64,000 nt of DNA from Xanthostigma xanthostigma (Eukaryota > Arthropoda > Insecta > Raphidioptera > Raphidiidae), in contig OY754469.1 of NCBI GenBank assembly GCA_963575645.1, positions 23,578,001-23,642,000 of the forward strand, read 5' to 3'. Below are positions 1-12,200 of the stretch, piece after piece. The notes below the pieces were generated by a model. It was not told where the DNA came from, made no database searches, and saw only the letters and a list, made by a program, of their open reading frames with translations. A program made the position numbers and the translations under genes. Positions within the stretch are counted from its first letter, which is position 1. Each line of letters begins with the position of its first letter.

Positions 1-1079
1 TATTGATCTTGGAACAAATTTATTCGTTATTTACTTTCAATTTACCAAGCAAAATATCAGGTAGAAAAATTAGTTAAAGAATAAATATACACCCAAAAAT
101 CCGACAGTTTCAAATGAAACTTCCACTAACTTAAATGTTATACACTTCACAGAAGGTTAATAAACAACACATATATAAATTCACAAGAGCAACTGTAGAT
201 ATAATGCTCCACGTTTATAGGTTACGTATTATGATCTATGTGGCGGCCATTATTATTTTATCAGGAGAATACATACTTATACCCTCGAAGCAAGACGTAG
301 AATAGATTTATACCTGGAGTAAACATAATTATATTTGGTGAATTGAATTATTGCTATTAATTTATTCTGAGAAATAGCTACCTGAAGAACAAATGAACCG
401 AATAAATAATTACTTACGCTCGGTGAATATGGGCATTAGAAAAATAAAATCTATATTTCGCGAAATACTAATCTGATGAATACAAATAAAAATACATGAT
501 ATAAGACACCTTTTATAATCGTTAATATAATTAATTTCTTATTTTTTAATAATATTAATTATTTATTTATCCATCCACCCTTCAATTATGTCAACAACAA
601 TTTACATGAACGTAAACATTGTTGATGTCAAATTTAATTACGGAATAAGAAAGTAAATATACAATTATAATGCATTGGTTTGCTATAGTTAATATGAAAC
701 ATTGTTACAGTTAAAGTTCGATATTGGAAAAATTTAATTTCAAACAGTCTGTCCAGACTCAAACCTGAAACTTCCACTATTAGCTGGTCTTTATCGACTT
801 AGCATATATAGTTTCATGAATGGTAATGGTACCGTCACCTGTAGAATCTTTTCAAAAGGCGGATATCAGTCAAATCAAGGTATTATTTACAAGATGCATT
901 ATTTTATTTTTAGGGGATTAACCGTGCTTGTAGATACTCCGTTGTTTATTTAGATTTTCAATGAGGCGTCTACCCCACTTTCAGGTTCTAAATCACAGAA
1001 CAATAATAGTTGTTCTGTGTTCTAAATAGATAAAAATATTCGTTTAATATTTTAACTTATTAATTATTAAAACTAAAAA
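1..1079. other. No gene seen, AT-rich
   Basis: All frames are broken by stops and no element with clear termini was found. It lies upstream of the repeat L copy and of gene A. I see nothing else to annotate. Confidence 0.6.
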
Positions 1080-1648
1080 CTCCGGGTCGCAGTGCCAAAC
1101 CCTGCCGACAATATAGTGTATTTGCTTTTATAGGCAGTGTGGCTCTATGAACTTAACATTGTTTTTGGACAAAATAAAAAAATTACCCCTAAAACAACAT
1201 TTGTTTACATAATTTCAATACTACATATCAAGTCAATATCTGTACCAAATTATATACACCCTTCGGTATGTAAATCTATTAAATTTTAGCAGCACATTTT
1301 AGTAATTACTAAAGGGTTAAATTTCAAATTTGAAACGATTCCGAGAATTTTTTCGGTATTTTTGGGCCAGAAAAATGTTTTCAACTCCTAAATACCACCT
1401 TTAACAAAGCCCAATTGAGCCCATTATAAATAGGCTTAGTGCGGTGATGGATTCCAAAATGTGGACCAAATTTCGTTTAAATCGATTAAGTATGTCGAGA
1501 GTTATCGTTATATATATAAACATTTTCAAAAATGGTGCCAAACTTCTTAGGGAGCTATGAAACGTCGAGAAATTTTGGTCCGACCCCTAGGTCCCGTCAT
1601 CCCACCGACGCCAATAGGGTAAGTGCCTTATGGCAAATACACTAATAA
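1080..1648 (+). repeat. Dispersed repeat family L, copy 1
   Basis: A 570-bp stretch starting ctccgggtcgcagtgccaaa and ending near gcaaatacactaataa. The same sequence recurs at 41531-44604, where it is split by a large insertion. Near the left end the string tagtgtatttgc is mirrored by gcaaatacacta at the right end, so the unit has short terminal inverted repeats and is probably a non-autonomous DNA transposon. No coding capacity is visible. The superfamily is unknown. Confidence 0.75.
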
Positions 1649-2075
1649 TTAAAGTTTTATTGGTACGGCTGGAAAGTCATGCCATTTTGTGACTAGAAAT
1701 TATGAGTTGTCGGTGTTTTTTAAAAATGTGCCTTTAGATTCGAATAACTAAAAAAAACAAAAAAAATTGCCAAAGCTCAAGGAAGGTTTTGTAGCTGGCA
1801 GGATCTTACGTAATGTTTGTGACATACTTTTGTGCAATCTCTTCAATTCTCTCCACACGAAATTTTCGGGTGCTGCCTGTAAAAACTGAACATCAAAAAT
1901 ATCTGGTTTATTTTCAAGATGTTTCCTCTAACATATGTTGTGTAATAATTGTGTAAATATAATCATTCCCTTTCCACAAAGGCACCTGACCGGTAAATAA
2001 TAATAGTGGTACTTGGTTTGTAAAGGAAAAAAAAACAGAGTTGATTGTACCAACTGGATCAGAGTACAGGTGTAT

Positions 2076-2081
2076 TCAGTG
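2076..2081 (+). promoter_or_regulatory. Putative initiator for gene A
   Basis: TCAGTG fits the arthropod initiator consensus (TCAKTY-like), with the A at 2078 as candidate +1. No TATA box stands at the expected distance upstream. The assignment rests on position just upstream of a good 5' splice donor at 2180, so it is tentative. Confidence 0.35.
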
Positions 2082-2179
2082 TTGTTGATACTTGGCTGAG
2101 ACAGTGCTTCTAGTTGATATACTTCCTCGTTTCCAATTTACTTAATATTTATCACATTCAACAATCAATAATAATAAAG
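2078..2179 (+). other. Probable non-coding first exon of gene A
   Basis: A stretch without a usable ATG frame ends in AAG|GTGAGA, a strong 5' splice donor (GT at 2180). The next acceptor with matching quality is at 9149, directly before the start codon of gene A at 9155. I infer a 5' UTR exon followed by a 7-kb first intron. The start is set by the initiator-like TCAGTG and is approximate; RNA evidence is needed to confirm the link. Confidence 0.45.
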
Positions 2180-2784
2180 GTGAGATTTTATTACTTAAGT
2201 AACATACAATTTATTGCATTAAATCAAAATAGTGCATTCATGAAATTTTAATTAGAAGCTTGTTATAAAATTCATTTAATTACTTCAAACAGTTTATTTT
2301 ATTTTTTTTTTTTGTTTTTTGTGAAACTAAATTGAAAACCAAAATATTTGCTAACCGTAATTCACCAAACTCAGTTTCAATGTACCCCAAAACAAGTCAG
2401 TAAATCTGCACATTTTTACATAATTCTTAAAAAATGTTAGATAATTCGTATACCTACCTATTTGAATTAATTTTATTTTTGGATTTTTTTAATATGATCT
2501 GGGTAACCTCACAAGTTTAATCGTTTATTATTTCTAATGTAAAAAAAAAACAGACGATTGATACCAGTGTGGTGTTTGAGGGTTAATGCATATTTAGAAA
2601 AATTAAAAAAATACTGCTAAGAAAATAGAGGACTTCAAGTAAGCGCTTGTTTGAAAAAATATCCCGTTATTGCAATGGCTCACATCCGTACATATAATAT
2701 ACTTTTAATTTTATTTTATTTTTCAAATATTTTTTGGCGTGTTTGGTTTTATAATACCAATAATTGGCTTTGTTATAGAATGTA

Positions 2785-3567
2785 AAGGCCCCCATACACC
2801 TCGTTCTTTTTTGGCAGTTTTAACCGCCGGGTAAAACTGTACGGTTAAACACGAACAACGGCCATCCCCATACACCTCGTTCTTTTATGGCAGTTTTAAC
2901 CGCACGGGTAAAACTGTACGGTTAATTAAACACGAACAACGGCCATATCCACACAGAGGCGTTGTTTCGTTCAGTTTTTCTGAAGTCGTGGCATCATTAA
3001 TACGATTTGCTTTGATGGATCCTACGACAACGTTAGCAGTTGCAGCCGCAGTGGCTATAAAATTAAAATTTTCAAAAAGAAAACGTTCAAAATGGACTAA
3101 AGAATGGTTACTTAAACGCAGGCAATTTTCACACGTAAATCTTCTAAATGAATTACGACTAGAACCAGGAGATTGGTTTAATTTTCGATACAATTGTATG
3201 AATTGAGCGAGCTGAAACTTGAACCTGGGGATTGGTTCAATTACCTGAGAATGGACGAACATACTTATTTTGAGTTATTATTAAAATATAAATCAATACT
3301 CAAACTAATTACAATCATTTAATTAATATGACTTATTTGCTGTACGTCGCACCACTGAATAAACACGTCGATTCTTATCGGAAAGCGCCACACATTACGA
3401 TTTGAAACGACAACCAGCAAACACGTCGTGTTTAAAATCAAGATTCGGCAGATATAAAAACTGCCGTGTTTCATCGACAGTTTTTGCCCATACACTTCGG
3501 TTTTGACCGACGTGTTTTATCGTGACGATGAAAACTGCCAAAAAAGAACGAGGTGTATGGGGGCCTT
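2785..3567 (+). mobile_element. PIF/Harbinger-like DNA transposon remnant
   Basis: A 783-bp element with terminal inverted repeats of about 37 bp beginning aaggcccccatacacctcgt, flanked by TA on both sides. The left end carries a tandem duplication of about 75 bp that repeats most of the terminal sequence. The interior encodes the N-terminal part of a HARBI1-like transposase (separate entry); the catalytic DDE region is missing, so the copy is a deletion derivative. It lies in the first intron of gene A. The flanking TA rather than a three-base TWA duplication is atypical for classic PIF but known in some related groups. Confidence 0.75.
2988..3322 (+). pseudogene. HARBI1-like (PIF/Harbinger) transposase N-terminal fragment
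   Basis: The open frame 2988-3206 contains WLLKRRQFSHVNLLNELRL followed by EPGDWFNF, the N-terminal region typical of PIF/Harbinger nucleases (consensus of the type W-x-R-x-W-x-x-R-x-x-x-G-x-x-x-x-L-x-x-E-L). The frame then ends. A second frame at 3209-3322 repeats LKLEPGDWFNY and continues LRMDEHTYFELLLKY before a stop. The duplicated EPGDWFN segment and the frame change mean the copy has suffered a short tandem duplication and a frameshift. No catalytic Asp/Glu region follows. Not functional. Confidence 0.75.
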
Positions 3568-3569
3568 TA

Positions 3570-4264
3570 GAAATAAGAATTACATAAATAAACAATATGT
3601 TCTTTTTATAAAATACTTTAATTTAGTTTAAATGAAAGTTGGTTATTTATTTACGGATGAATGTATTAATATAATGATTATATTGACATTATAACTATTT
3701 TTCTGGAGCTTCACTCATGTTAATTTGGCTTTAGACTAAGACATTATGTTAACCTGACCAGTTCACGTTAGATAAAAAGTACCCTGTATTTGAAGCTTCT
3801 ACCCAATAGACAATCCAATCGTTCTCAACTATTGCTGATGCAAACACCTCGAAAAATCCACAACAAAAAGAAATTATAATCAAAGATCTCATTACTAAAT
3901 TATATAATACATATATGTGCAAATAAGATAAAAATAGCTTTTTTAAACAGAGGTGTTTATCTAGGTTATAATGCAATATATTTTTGACAAGGTGTGATAT
4001 TATTTTAAAACGAGCACCAGCAAAGTATAACAGTCACACGAGTCAAAACATCATGATTACGTTCAAGATATATACTACGTTTTTCTCCAATAAAGTTGCT
4101 GCTCTTCACTTCGTGTTCTGTAGATTTTCAAACGTTTTGACATTTCATTTGAACAGCAAACTTTTAATTAAGTATCTCACGGATTATGATTATCTAAAGA
4201 GAAATATCAAACTTTTGTCCGAATTTTTTTTATGCGAAGCTTTCCTGCACCCCTAAATGAATGC
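3570..4264. other. Intron 1 of gene A, no recognisable feature
   Basis: AT-rich sequence between the Harbinger-like remnant and the next hAT MITE. Short open frames here have no recognisable content and no matching splice signals. Confidence 0.5.
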
Positions 4265-4272
4265 TCTCAAAA

Positions 4273-4700
4273 CAGGGGCGGATGTAGGTTTTTCGAGGAG
4301 CTGGGCTTATTGAAGTTCAATGGGGCCCAATTTTTTGTTAGATTAGGAATCTTTTAATTGGGGTTTAAAATTTATTTTTAATAACAAAAATCAGAGTTGT
4401 AATTTGGTAACCTAATCAAAAAAATACTATTATAAATTAACCCATAAAATTGTCAAAATTCTTACAAAAAATTGTAAAAATCCAAAAACTTATCAAAATT
4501 CACTCATGATACTGATGAACATTTTTGTTAACTATTTTGAATTATTAGCATCTTTTTTTGATATTTTTCATTAACAATAAGCACTTATCGTATAATAAGT
4601 GCTTATTGTTAATGAAAAATATCAAAAAAAGATGCTAATAATTCAATTTGGTGAGCCCCTGACACTTGGAGGCCTAGGGCTTAAGCCCTATTAGTACCTG
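4273..4700. mobile_element. hAT-type MITE
   Basis: A 428-bp element starting CAGGGGCGGATGTAGG and ending AGTACCTG. It is flanked by TCTCAAAA (4265-4272) and TCTCGAAA (4701-4708), an 8-bp target duplication with one mismatch, as hAT transposases make. No transposase is encoded. It holds a perfect 50-bp palindrome (separate entry). Confidence 0.75.
4539..4644. repeat. Perfect inverted repeat, 50-bp arms
   Basis: Arms 4539-4588 and 4595-4644 are exact reverse complements as read by eye, separated by a 6-base loop (cgtata). The transcript would fold into a long hairpin. It lies inside the hAT MITE. Confidence 0.9.
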
Positions 4701-4869
4701 TCTCGAAAGGTGAGTGTTGTGTGCAAACGATTAAACCTTCAAATTGAGCAACTTTTTTCCGACACTTTTTTCACGAAAACCTACGCTTCAGAAAATTTCA
4801 GGCCGTTGCCGGGCTTTTGCCGTACCCTGTATACTGTATAGGCAATTACGTTACACAGTTGTTCTAAAT

Positions 4870-5513
4870 AAAAAAATTGCAGCCAATTGGGCGACTGGAC
4901 AATTCCAACTACAAAATGTTGACATTTTGTAAAGAAAATACAATTTCTGATATCGCGTGAGGTGACGCGGGTAATAGCTAGTATTCAATATGACATTTGC
5001 TATTCGTTGTCATGGTTACCTCCATAATATGTTCCACGTCATGTAAAAATTAATCAAAGCATGCTTAACTAGTTATTTCTGACAGATCTTAAAACAAAAG
5101 AACATCTGATTTTTTTTTATTTTCAAAATTTCCAAAACTATAAAGTTTAGAGAAAACATTTTAACGAAGCTTTCTTGAAAAAAAAGAATAATAAGCCGTT
5201 ATAAAAAGTATACCATTATTATTTAAAAAACGACGTTATAGCATATATCACTTCTGCGCATATGCCGATTTTCACTCAACACAATAGGGCTCTTCATATT
5301 TGCATACCAAACCTCCTCTCAAAATTTAGTTTCAATCCGCTCATTCCTTTAACCTGTATCATGCTCACAGACTAACAGACGCACAGAGTTTTTCCAAAAA
5401 TATGTTTTTTTGATTCGGGGGACCTCAAAAGGAAAAAATATTGTAAAATTTTGAAAAGTGAATTTTGACCATAACTAGCACTATTCGCCATTTGTGGGTT
5501 GGAATGGTAAAAA
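4870..5513 (+). repeat. Dispersed repeat family C, copy 1 (near full length)
   Basis: Starts ttgcagccaattgggcgac and ends gggttggaatggtaaaaa. The string accattccaac just inside the left end in other copies is mirrored by gttggaatggt at the right end. Internal landmarks shared with the other copies are cgcgtgaggtgacgcgggta, a cttcatatttgcata block and ctcacagactaacagacgca. No protein is encoded. It lies in intron 1 of gene A. Confidence 0.8.
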
Positions 5514-6375
5514 TATACGTATGAATAGTTTTTGAACATTAAGAATGATTTTTATATGACATTTTCTTTGTTCTGATTCACAAGCATTTAGCTTCATTCA
5601 GTCCCCCGTGAAATTATCTTGAAAACACTCAATTTAAACTAGATATTTATTAATGTAACATTAAATACGTTGAAACTATGAGTTGTATTAGAGCTTTTAC
5701 AATTTTATTAATTAGATAGCTTGTAAATTATAGACGCTGAACAGCTGAGAATTTCATTAATTAATATGTTTTAATGGGAATTTTTAATTAAAATAAAAAA
5801 CAATTACCAACTAAATTAAATACAACTGTAACTGACACATCGATTCACAAAATAATTTTCCAAGATATGAACAACAACATATTTTAAATATAAAAATTCT
5901 AATCTTAAACTCAGATTATAATAAAAATACGAGACAATTAATTAATATAGAACGCGATTTATTGAGATGCAATATTATTCTTCATAAGCGACAAATTAAC
6001 AAGAAGAAAATATTATGAAAATAATTTATTTTTAAAACATACTGACACAATTTTAAAATACCTATAATGATGATTTTTTTCTGCGAATGTCGGTAATTAC
6101 ATCCACCTGCTCTTTCTATGGAAAAACAAATTTTCACATATAAATCGAGTAAATTTCTTCGAACGTACACAGAAACGAATAATTTGTCTATCACTTTCGA
6201 TGTTTTGGTATAGCACTTTTAGAAGAAGATGTCTGATTCAATTCAGGTGAAAAAATTCTATACTTTATACTGGGCTCCGAAGTGATGCGATGTCAATCAT
6301 CGAAACAGTTGAAACTGAAGAAAGGGTTGATGAGACACTAGGAGTCGTAGGTATACTGTCTGAAACATCAACTAA
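5514..6375. other. Intron 1 of gene A, downstream flank of antisense frame
   Basis: AT-rich. On the minus strand it would be the 3' flank of the 523-codon frame; AATAAA-like strings (TTTATT on plus, near 5957 and 6026) could serve as poly(A) signals but are expected by chance at this base composition. A motif close to aattatagacgctcaacag near 5727 recurs elsewhere. Confidence 0.4.
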
Positions 6376-7947
6376 TCAATCTGAAGAGTTTGAGCTGTCG
6401 ACGACTGAATTTGAAGTGTTCGATCTATCAACGTTTGACGATGAACTACCTGAGCCGTCAAAGTATGAAGATAAACTACCTGTGCCGTCAAAGTTTGACG
6501 ATGAACTACCTGTGCCGTCAAAGTTTGACGATGAACTACCTGATTCGTCAAAGTATGATGAAAAACTACCTGTACAGTCAACATATTTAGAAGATGAACT
6601 ACCTGTGACGTCAACGTTTGAAGATAAACTACTTGAGTCGTCAACGTTTGACGATGAAGTGTCTGATTCGTCAGTATATGAAGATGAACTATCTGTGCAG
6701 TCAACGTATTTTGAAGATGAACTACCTGTGACGTCAACATTTGAAGATCTATCCGAACTATTAAGGATTGAATACGCATTATTTGTAGTTTCAACGTTTG
6801 AAGTTGACGTATGTGAATTACCAACGATCGAAGCAGATGTACTTGTAGATGAAATATTTGTCACACCTGAAATATTTGAAGTATCAAAAGCAAAACCTGA
6901 AATATTTGAATTGTCAACTGTTGAACATGAAATATTTGAAGTGCCATCTGTTGACGCGCTACTTAAAGCAGATGTATTTGCAGCATTGGCTGAAACATTA
7001 CAGGCTAAAACTGAAGTATTTGACATAACAATAGATAAATTTGAATTATTTGTTTTGTCGTTAATTTGATCATTAAAACTTGAAGGCGCTATGTGTTTAA
7101 GACAATGTGATTTGGAACTGTTTTCAGTAATAACTGTAGAAAGATTAACCTTGTAAGAAGGGTTGGTACTTGTAGCATCATCCAAAACTACTGGATCAGA
7201 AGAGTCATCACTATTCTCAGGAGTAATCACCCCAAATGACCGACAAGTACTGCAACTAGAATGACTAAGAACTTCAATGCTGCTCTCATCTCTACTGTCA
7301 TCTTTACTGTCATCTTTAGTATCATCTTTAGTGTCATCTTTACTGCCCTCTTTACTGTTATCCTTAATGCTGCCTATAATCTTGATTTTTTCTTGATCAT
7401 CAAGACTATTTTCATCATCAATGATTTCAGCATTATCGCTGTCTTTTTCTTGACAGTCTACATCTTCTGTATCATGGATACCAACAGCAATATTCACATG
7501 ACGACCGCTCGTATCCTGATCCTGAATTTCTTCTCCAGATGTAGCGTCTATTATCGATGTAATAGCTGACACTTCGCGATCAGCTACTATTGTAGCTGGA
7601 GATGTATTTCGTGATGTTCCAGCTTCATGTGCAGAAGTAGTGGTACATTGGCAACTTAGTTTTTCCGTTTTAACGATCGGTGCAAATTCTTCACAGCGAG
7701 AAGTTTTTCTAGGATAGTAAGGTTTCCTAAGTCGAAGTTCCAATTTATCTAAATTTTTTCGTTCTTCCTCTATCACTTCTCTATGGCATTCCATTCCTTC
7801 ATTGGACACTACAACATAGGATTGGGTTAGTAGTTCATTTGGTGGAGGTAAGGGTGAGCTACTTTGAGGTGGCGTTTCTTGAAGCTCTTTCTTCTCATCA
7901 TTGGGCCGTTTCTTTTGATTTGAATCGGTGACGAAAATGTTTCCCAT
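6376..7947 (-). CDS. Hypothetical Ser/Asp-rich protein, intronless, inside intron 1 of gene A
   Basis: A 523-residue open frame from ATG at 7947 to TGA at 6376-6378, by far the longest in the window. Residues 1-100 have mixed composition with a charged, helix-prone stretch around 56-74 (EEERKNLDKLELRL) and several Cys (53, 85, 99, 101). Residues 168-222 are acidic and include four KDD(T/S) tetrads around 203-218. From about 290 the chain is Ser/Asn/Thr-rich, and residues about 395-505 are 10-11-residue repeats of the type SSSSNFDGTG encoded by a 30-bp minisatellite. I do not recognise the family. No signal peptide or membrane segment is seen; Gly2 does not fit the N-myristoylation motif well. 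Length and the non-repetitive first 280 codons argue for a real gene, perhaps a retrocopy. The antisense setting and lack of a clear promoter argue for caution. Confidence 0.55.
   Translation of the reverse strand: MGNIFVTDSNQKKRPNDEKKELQETPPQSSSPLPPPNELLTQSYVVVSNEGMECHREVIEEERKNLDKLELRLRKPYYPRKTSRCEEFAPIVKTEKLSCQCTTTSAHEAGTSRNTSPATIVADREVSAITSIIDATSGEEIQDQDTSGRHVNIAVGIHDTEDVDCQEKDSDNAEIIDDENSLDDQEKIKIIGSIKDNSKEGSKDDTKDDTKDDSKDDSRDESSIEVLSHSSCSTCRSFGVITPENSDDSSDPVVLDDATSTNPSYKVNLSTVITENSSKSHCLKHIAPSSFNDQINDKTNNSNLSIVMSNTSVLACNVSANAANTSALSSASTDGTSNISCSTVDNSNISGFAFDTSNISGVTNISSTSTSASIVGNSHTSTSNVETTNNAYSILNSSDRSSNVDVTGSSSSKYVDCTDSSSSYTDESDTSSSNVDDSSSLSSNVDVTGSSSSKYVDCTGSFSSYFDESGSSSSNFDGTGSSSSNFDGTGSLSSYFDGSGSSSSNVDRSNTSNSVVDSSNSSD
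6430..6760. repeat. Coding minisatellite, about 30-bp period
   Basis: About ten to eleven imperfect tandem units of the form gatgaactacctgtgccgtc plus aaagtttgac, two of them 33 bp long. As the unit is a multiple of three, frames stay open on both strands, which explains the long plus-strand frame at 6290-7069 and a second minus-strand frame. Confidence 0.9.
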
Positions 7948-9149
7948 ATCTCTTCTAGTAATCTAAATAAGTAAAGAAGTTGATTAAATAATTAACAATA
8001 TGTATACAAAATAATAATTAAAATTTTATACTAAATTTTTAATAACTTGTGATAAAAAATCTTAAATTTGCTACTATATTTAGTCGCTAATAGAAAATAT
8101 TGATATACATTTTGTGGTTATCATTGTATTGTTATAAAATATTCAACAGTAAAAAAATATTCTTTAACTGTTATTTTTTTATGCAAAACATTTTCCTTTT
8201 ATAGGAAATAAAAATAATATTATCTAGGTTTTATTGATATCGACTCACTTGAATCTAAACGTACGATCACAACTTAAACCAAAACTACACCACTGAATGA
8301 ATACTTATTTGAATATAAATTGAAAAATATTTCAGAATGTTGCATAACAGTTAAAACAGTATTAAGTAATAAAAGTAAGTTAAAAAGATGTTTGTTCTAT
8401 CACAATATAACCATTTAAGAAATGATCACATATTTTTTTTATTATAATTAATTACATCCAATTTTGTAAACAAAAATTCAAAGTTGGAAGAAGAGTTTTA
8501 AGGTGACTTTTCACTTGGATTATATAAGATGCTCGGGAAACTATGGTCGCTAAAGACATTTAGGTACAACAGTTTTTATATTAGATGTGGTTAAGCATTA
8601 AGATTCATAAAATTTGGCATGTTACTTAGAAATTTCATAAAACTCATATTTCTTAAAAATTATAATATCGAAAAAAGTGACTACTATATTTCTTAATAGC
8701 AGGGCTTGAGATTACAGATGACAGGAAGCCTAATTAACATTTCAAAGATTTTTATGTATGCTAAAAATACTAAATAATTTTGCTTGTCAACAATTTTTTT
8801 TTCGAAACTTGTTTTTCTCTTTATATTATATAAGTAAATTTGAGTTTAACGCAGGTTATTTTTGTCATTTTTATCTATTTTAAATCGTTTATTCATATTA
8901 AATATCTAAAAATCTTAACCAAAGTGGTATGAGAAAAATGATACATACTTCTGGTGTATTTTAAAATTAGTTTCCGGAACTAATTTTCGTATGAGTTGAT
9001 GCATCTTGTACGCATATGCACATTCAAATGCTAGTAATATAGAGCTGTGCAAGTGAATAAAGGAAAACATTGAATAGCTGGTAAACAATAAACTTTAAAA
9101 AATAAATATCGTATACATGTATTAATAATTTTTTAATCCTCTTTTTCAG
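7948..9149. other. Intron 1 of gene A, 3' part
   Basis: AT-rich, no recognisable element. It ends in ctctttttcag, a good pyrimidine-rich splice acceptor at 9148-9149. It would also hold the promoter of the minus-strand frame, but no clear initiator or TATA arrangement was identified. Confidence 0.5.
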
Positions 9150-9154
9150 GAAAG

Positions 9155-9244
9155 ATGGTAGGAAAGTGTTTAATATCTATTGCCTGTCTAGCAGTAGTAA
9201 TGGGAATGCCTGCAGAAGTACAAGAAATTCAAAAATTAGACACG
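9155..9244 (+). CDS. Gene A coding exon 1 (signal peptide)
   Basis: Acceptor ctctttttcag at 9149, five UTR bases, ATG at 9155, 30 codons, donor ACG|GTAATT at 9245. It encodes the signal peptide and the first mature residues (PAEVQEIQKLDT). Confidence 0.8.
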
Positions 9245-12200
9245 GTAATTTTCACTTTTATAATGAAACTAACCTTTACCCGTGACTTTGCTCGCGTTAA
9301 TCCCGCTTTTAACACGTCCGTTACTATTTCTTAATATTAATCCAAAATTATTTCAGCTAGTCAGATCAGAAAATGTCACAAAAACGCGCAAAAGTGTAAT
9401 AACATACGCAATCTAATCCTACGTTACTTTATTAACACACTGATAAAACTGCACAAAATTGCAAAAATTGCGTATGTGCCACATAATACTAACATGTAAA
9501 AAAAATTCAAAAACGTATTCGTTTGAAGTCAAATAATGGATGCAGATTGACGAAAATAGTGGTCACTTGTATTCATGATACTACAGTACGAGTAACAAAG
9601 GAAGTATCATGACTTCAATTAGTGTTTCATTACAAAACTATGCAAATTTATTTAAAATCATATGTCGTTTCTGCGTCAACTCAAAACAGACAGACAGAAC
9701 TATATTTTTTGGCTTCCGTAATCATAGGATCTAAAGAGAGCCCTCATGTTATTATGACAACCCTGTATGTTTGTCTGTCAGAGATTTCTAGCTCGTATGC
9801 GTGATAAGATGGAAAGTTGGAATGTTAGCATATTATATTATATTATATTGAAAAATTGAAAATTGTATTCAAAATTTTTAAGAATTTTATTCTGAGGAGG
9901 CTGCAATTATTTTTTAAATTTATATTTTTTTTAAACTTTCATTTGACTCTCAAATATCTTACAACGGTTTATTATTTTTATTTTTTTTTTTTTTTGATTT
10001 TTCGGTCTCGTTTACAAAAAGGGTTATTAAAAAGTTTCAAAATATATTCATAAACTCGTACGAAAAATACAAAACCTTCACGGAAAACTGATCGCCTGAT
10101 ACAATGAACACTCATCGCCTATTATGTGATTAAGTAGATAACAACTTACAATTTTCGTATTTCACGAGGCAAATTAATACAATCAAATGTCAAATTGTTT
10201 GAAAAATAATATGCAAAAAATAACATACATTAACATAACTAATTTCTGCTTGCTTCACTGAACTAACAATAGAAAACTTTAAAAATAATTCCTAACTAAA
10301 TGATCTTATTGTTGATGAACCAATAATACTACTTAACAAAAATATTTTAGGAAAAAATACAGAGAAGTGCAAATTAGACACGCGTGCGAAAGGTTTCATA
10401 CCATCAACCATATTATTTGCCTAAAACTTTTTCGATTAAGTATAATTATTGTACTGCTAACACTAGCTTTATTCAAATTATAATGTATAAATTGTCGTAT
10501 ACTGACAGTCCGATCAAAACCTTAATATGTTGTCTGCATAAATATAAAAAAGAAAGAAAAAAAAACCCTCCCTTAAAAATAGCCTAGACCAGATTTAAGG
10601 TGACAACCCCTTCTAAGTTGTGTTTATTTACTTATTATCTTAATATATAAAAATTACGTGTCACATGTTTGTCCGCGATGAACTCCTAAACTACTGAACC
10701 GATTTTAAATTTGATTTGCACACCGTGTGCAATTCGACCCAACTTGAAAGATAGGATAGCTTACATTTCAATTTATAGTCGCAATATTATTTTATTGCAA
10801 ATTATTTGTCTATTCCTTGACAGTCATAATACAACCATATAAGATGGCGAACCTGTTGACTGGATTGAGTGAATATTCAATAGATGGCGCAACGAACTTA
10901 ACAACCATATAAGATGGAATATTCAATAGATGGCGCAACGAACTTAACAACCATATATCTAGAGCGAGGATGTAAAAAAACTGAATATCGTTTAAAACTG
11001 CTCGGCACGACGGCGCAGCCGGAGTGCTCGAAATAGAGCAAGTGTTTTAAAGACCAGTTATCGACGAATACTTTACGCTACTTTTTTTCGAGCACGACGG
11101 CGCAGCCGGAGTGCTCGACATACACACATTTACGCCCATGTATATTTTAAAATAGCTAGCAATTAATAAAATAGATAGATAGATGTTCCAATTAAATTGT
11201 TTTATTATTTCACTTTATACGTAGCGAAGCACGTACAGGGCCACTAGTATTGTATAAAAAATATTTCGTCTGGAAAAAGAATGAAGAGTTCATCAAGCGC
11301 GTCGGATCTTAGACTATCAAGTTAAGTCAACTGAAAGACAAATAAAAAAATATAACTTGGATCTAGGTATCGTGTAATTGTATAATAATTTGCCGACTTT
11401 TACGCTTTTATTTTTTATGATAAAATAGTACCTACACCTTGTTTATAATAAGTATTACAAAAACTAGCACGGGAAACAAGGTAAACTTGAAAAGTAATAT
11501 TCATTGGCTAAACACCTTTAATTGTTATTTGTCAACGTTGCGGCATTTAGATTTATGCCTTCATCAGTCAACATATGGGTTGGAGTACGATAACTCGATG
11601 TTGAAAATATCCATTGGAAATACACAATTATTATTTTATATAGCATATAACAGTGCTATTAGCCGTTTTAAATTTAATAAATTATTTTTTTTGCGCAGTG
11701 GAAAGGGGAAGGAGTCTGGGAAGAGTTCTTTAAAAAATAATTACGGGGTCATGTCGATGCGATGGCGTTTTTTTTTTGCGTAGTGAAAAGGGTAGGGCGT
11801 TCGGAGAGAGTTCTTTAAAAAACAATTACAAGGTCGTGTATAAAACAGTTACGGGGTCGTGTAATAGTAATACAATAATTCTACACCAGTTGCTATGACG
11901 TGTAGGTATATGTGATTTCTGATTGGTTAGATTAAAAAAATAACAGTGAAAAGTTTTTACGTATTTTTGAAGAGATTTGTGAATAATCTGCAATGTTTTT
12001 TTGGATCATCAATTTTTAGCATTTTCTATGACCTTAAAAAAAGTTAAAATTTGGGTGCATCGAGTTATCGAACTGGATCCGACATATGTATGCAATAGGG
12101 CCGAACTGAAGTGTCAAAATATTACAAATAAACTTATTATGAGAATCAGCTATTTTAGAGAAGAGACGTGATGGAATTTTTTATGTATTTTGTTTTTAAT

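Noticed and set aside
6290-7069. 259-codon plus-strand frame as a gene
   Set aside because: It lies opposite the longer 523-codon frame and is largely opened by the 30-bp minisatellite; no independent signals support it. Kept only as an observation.
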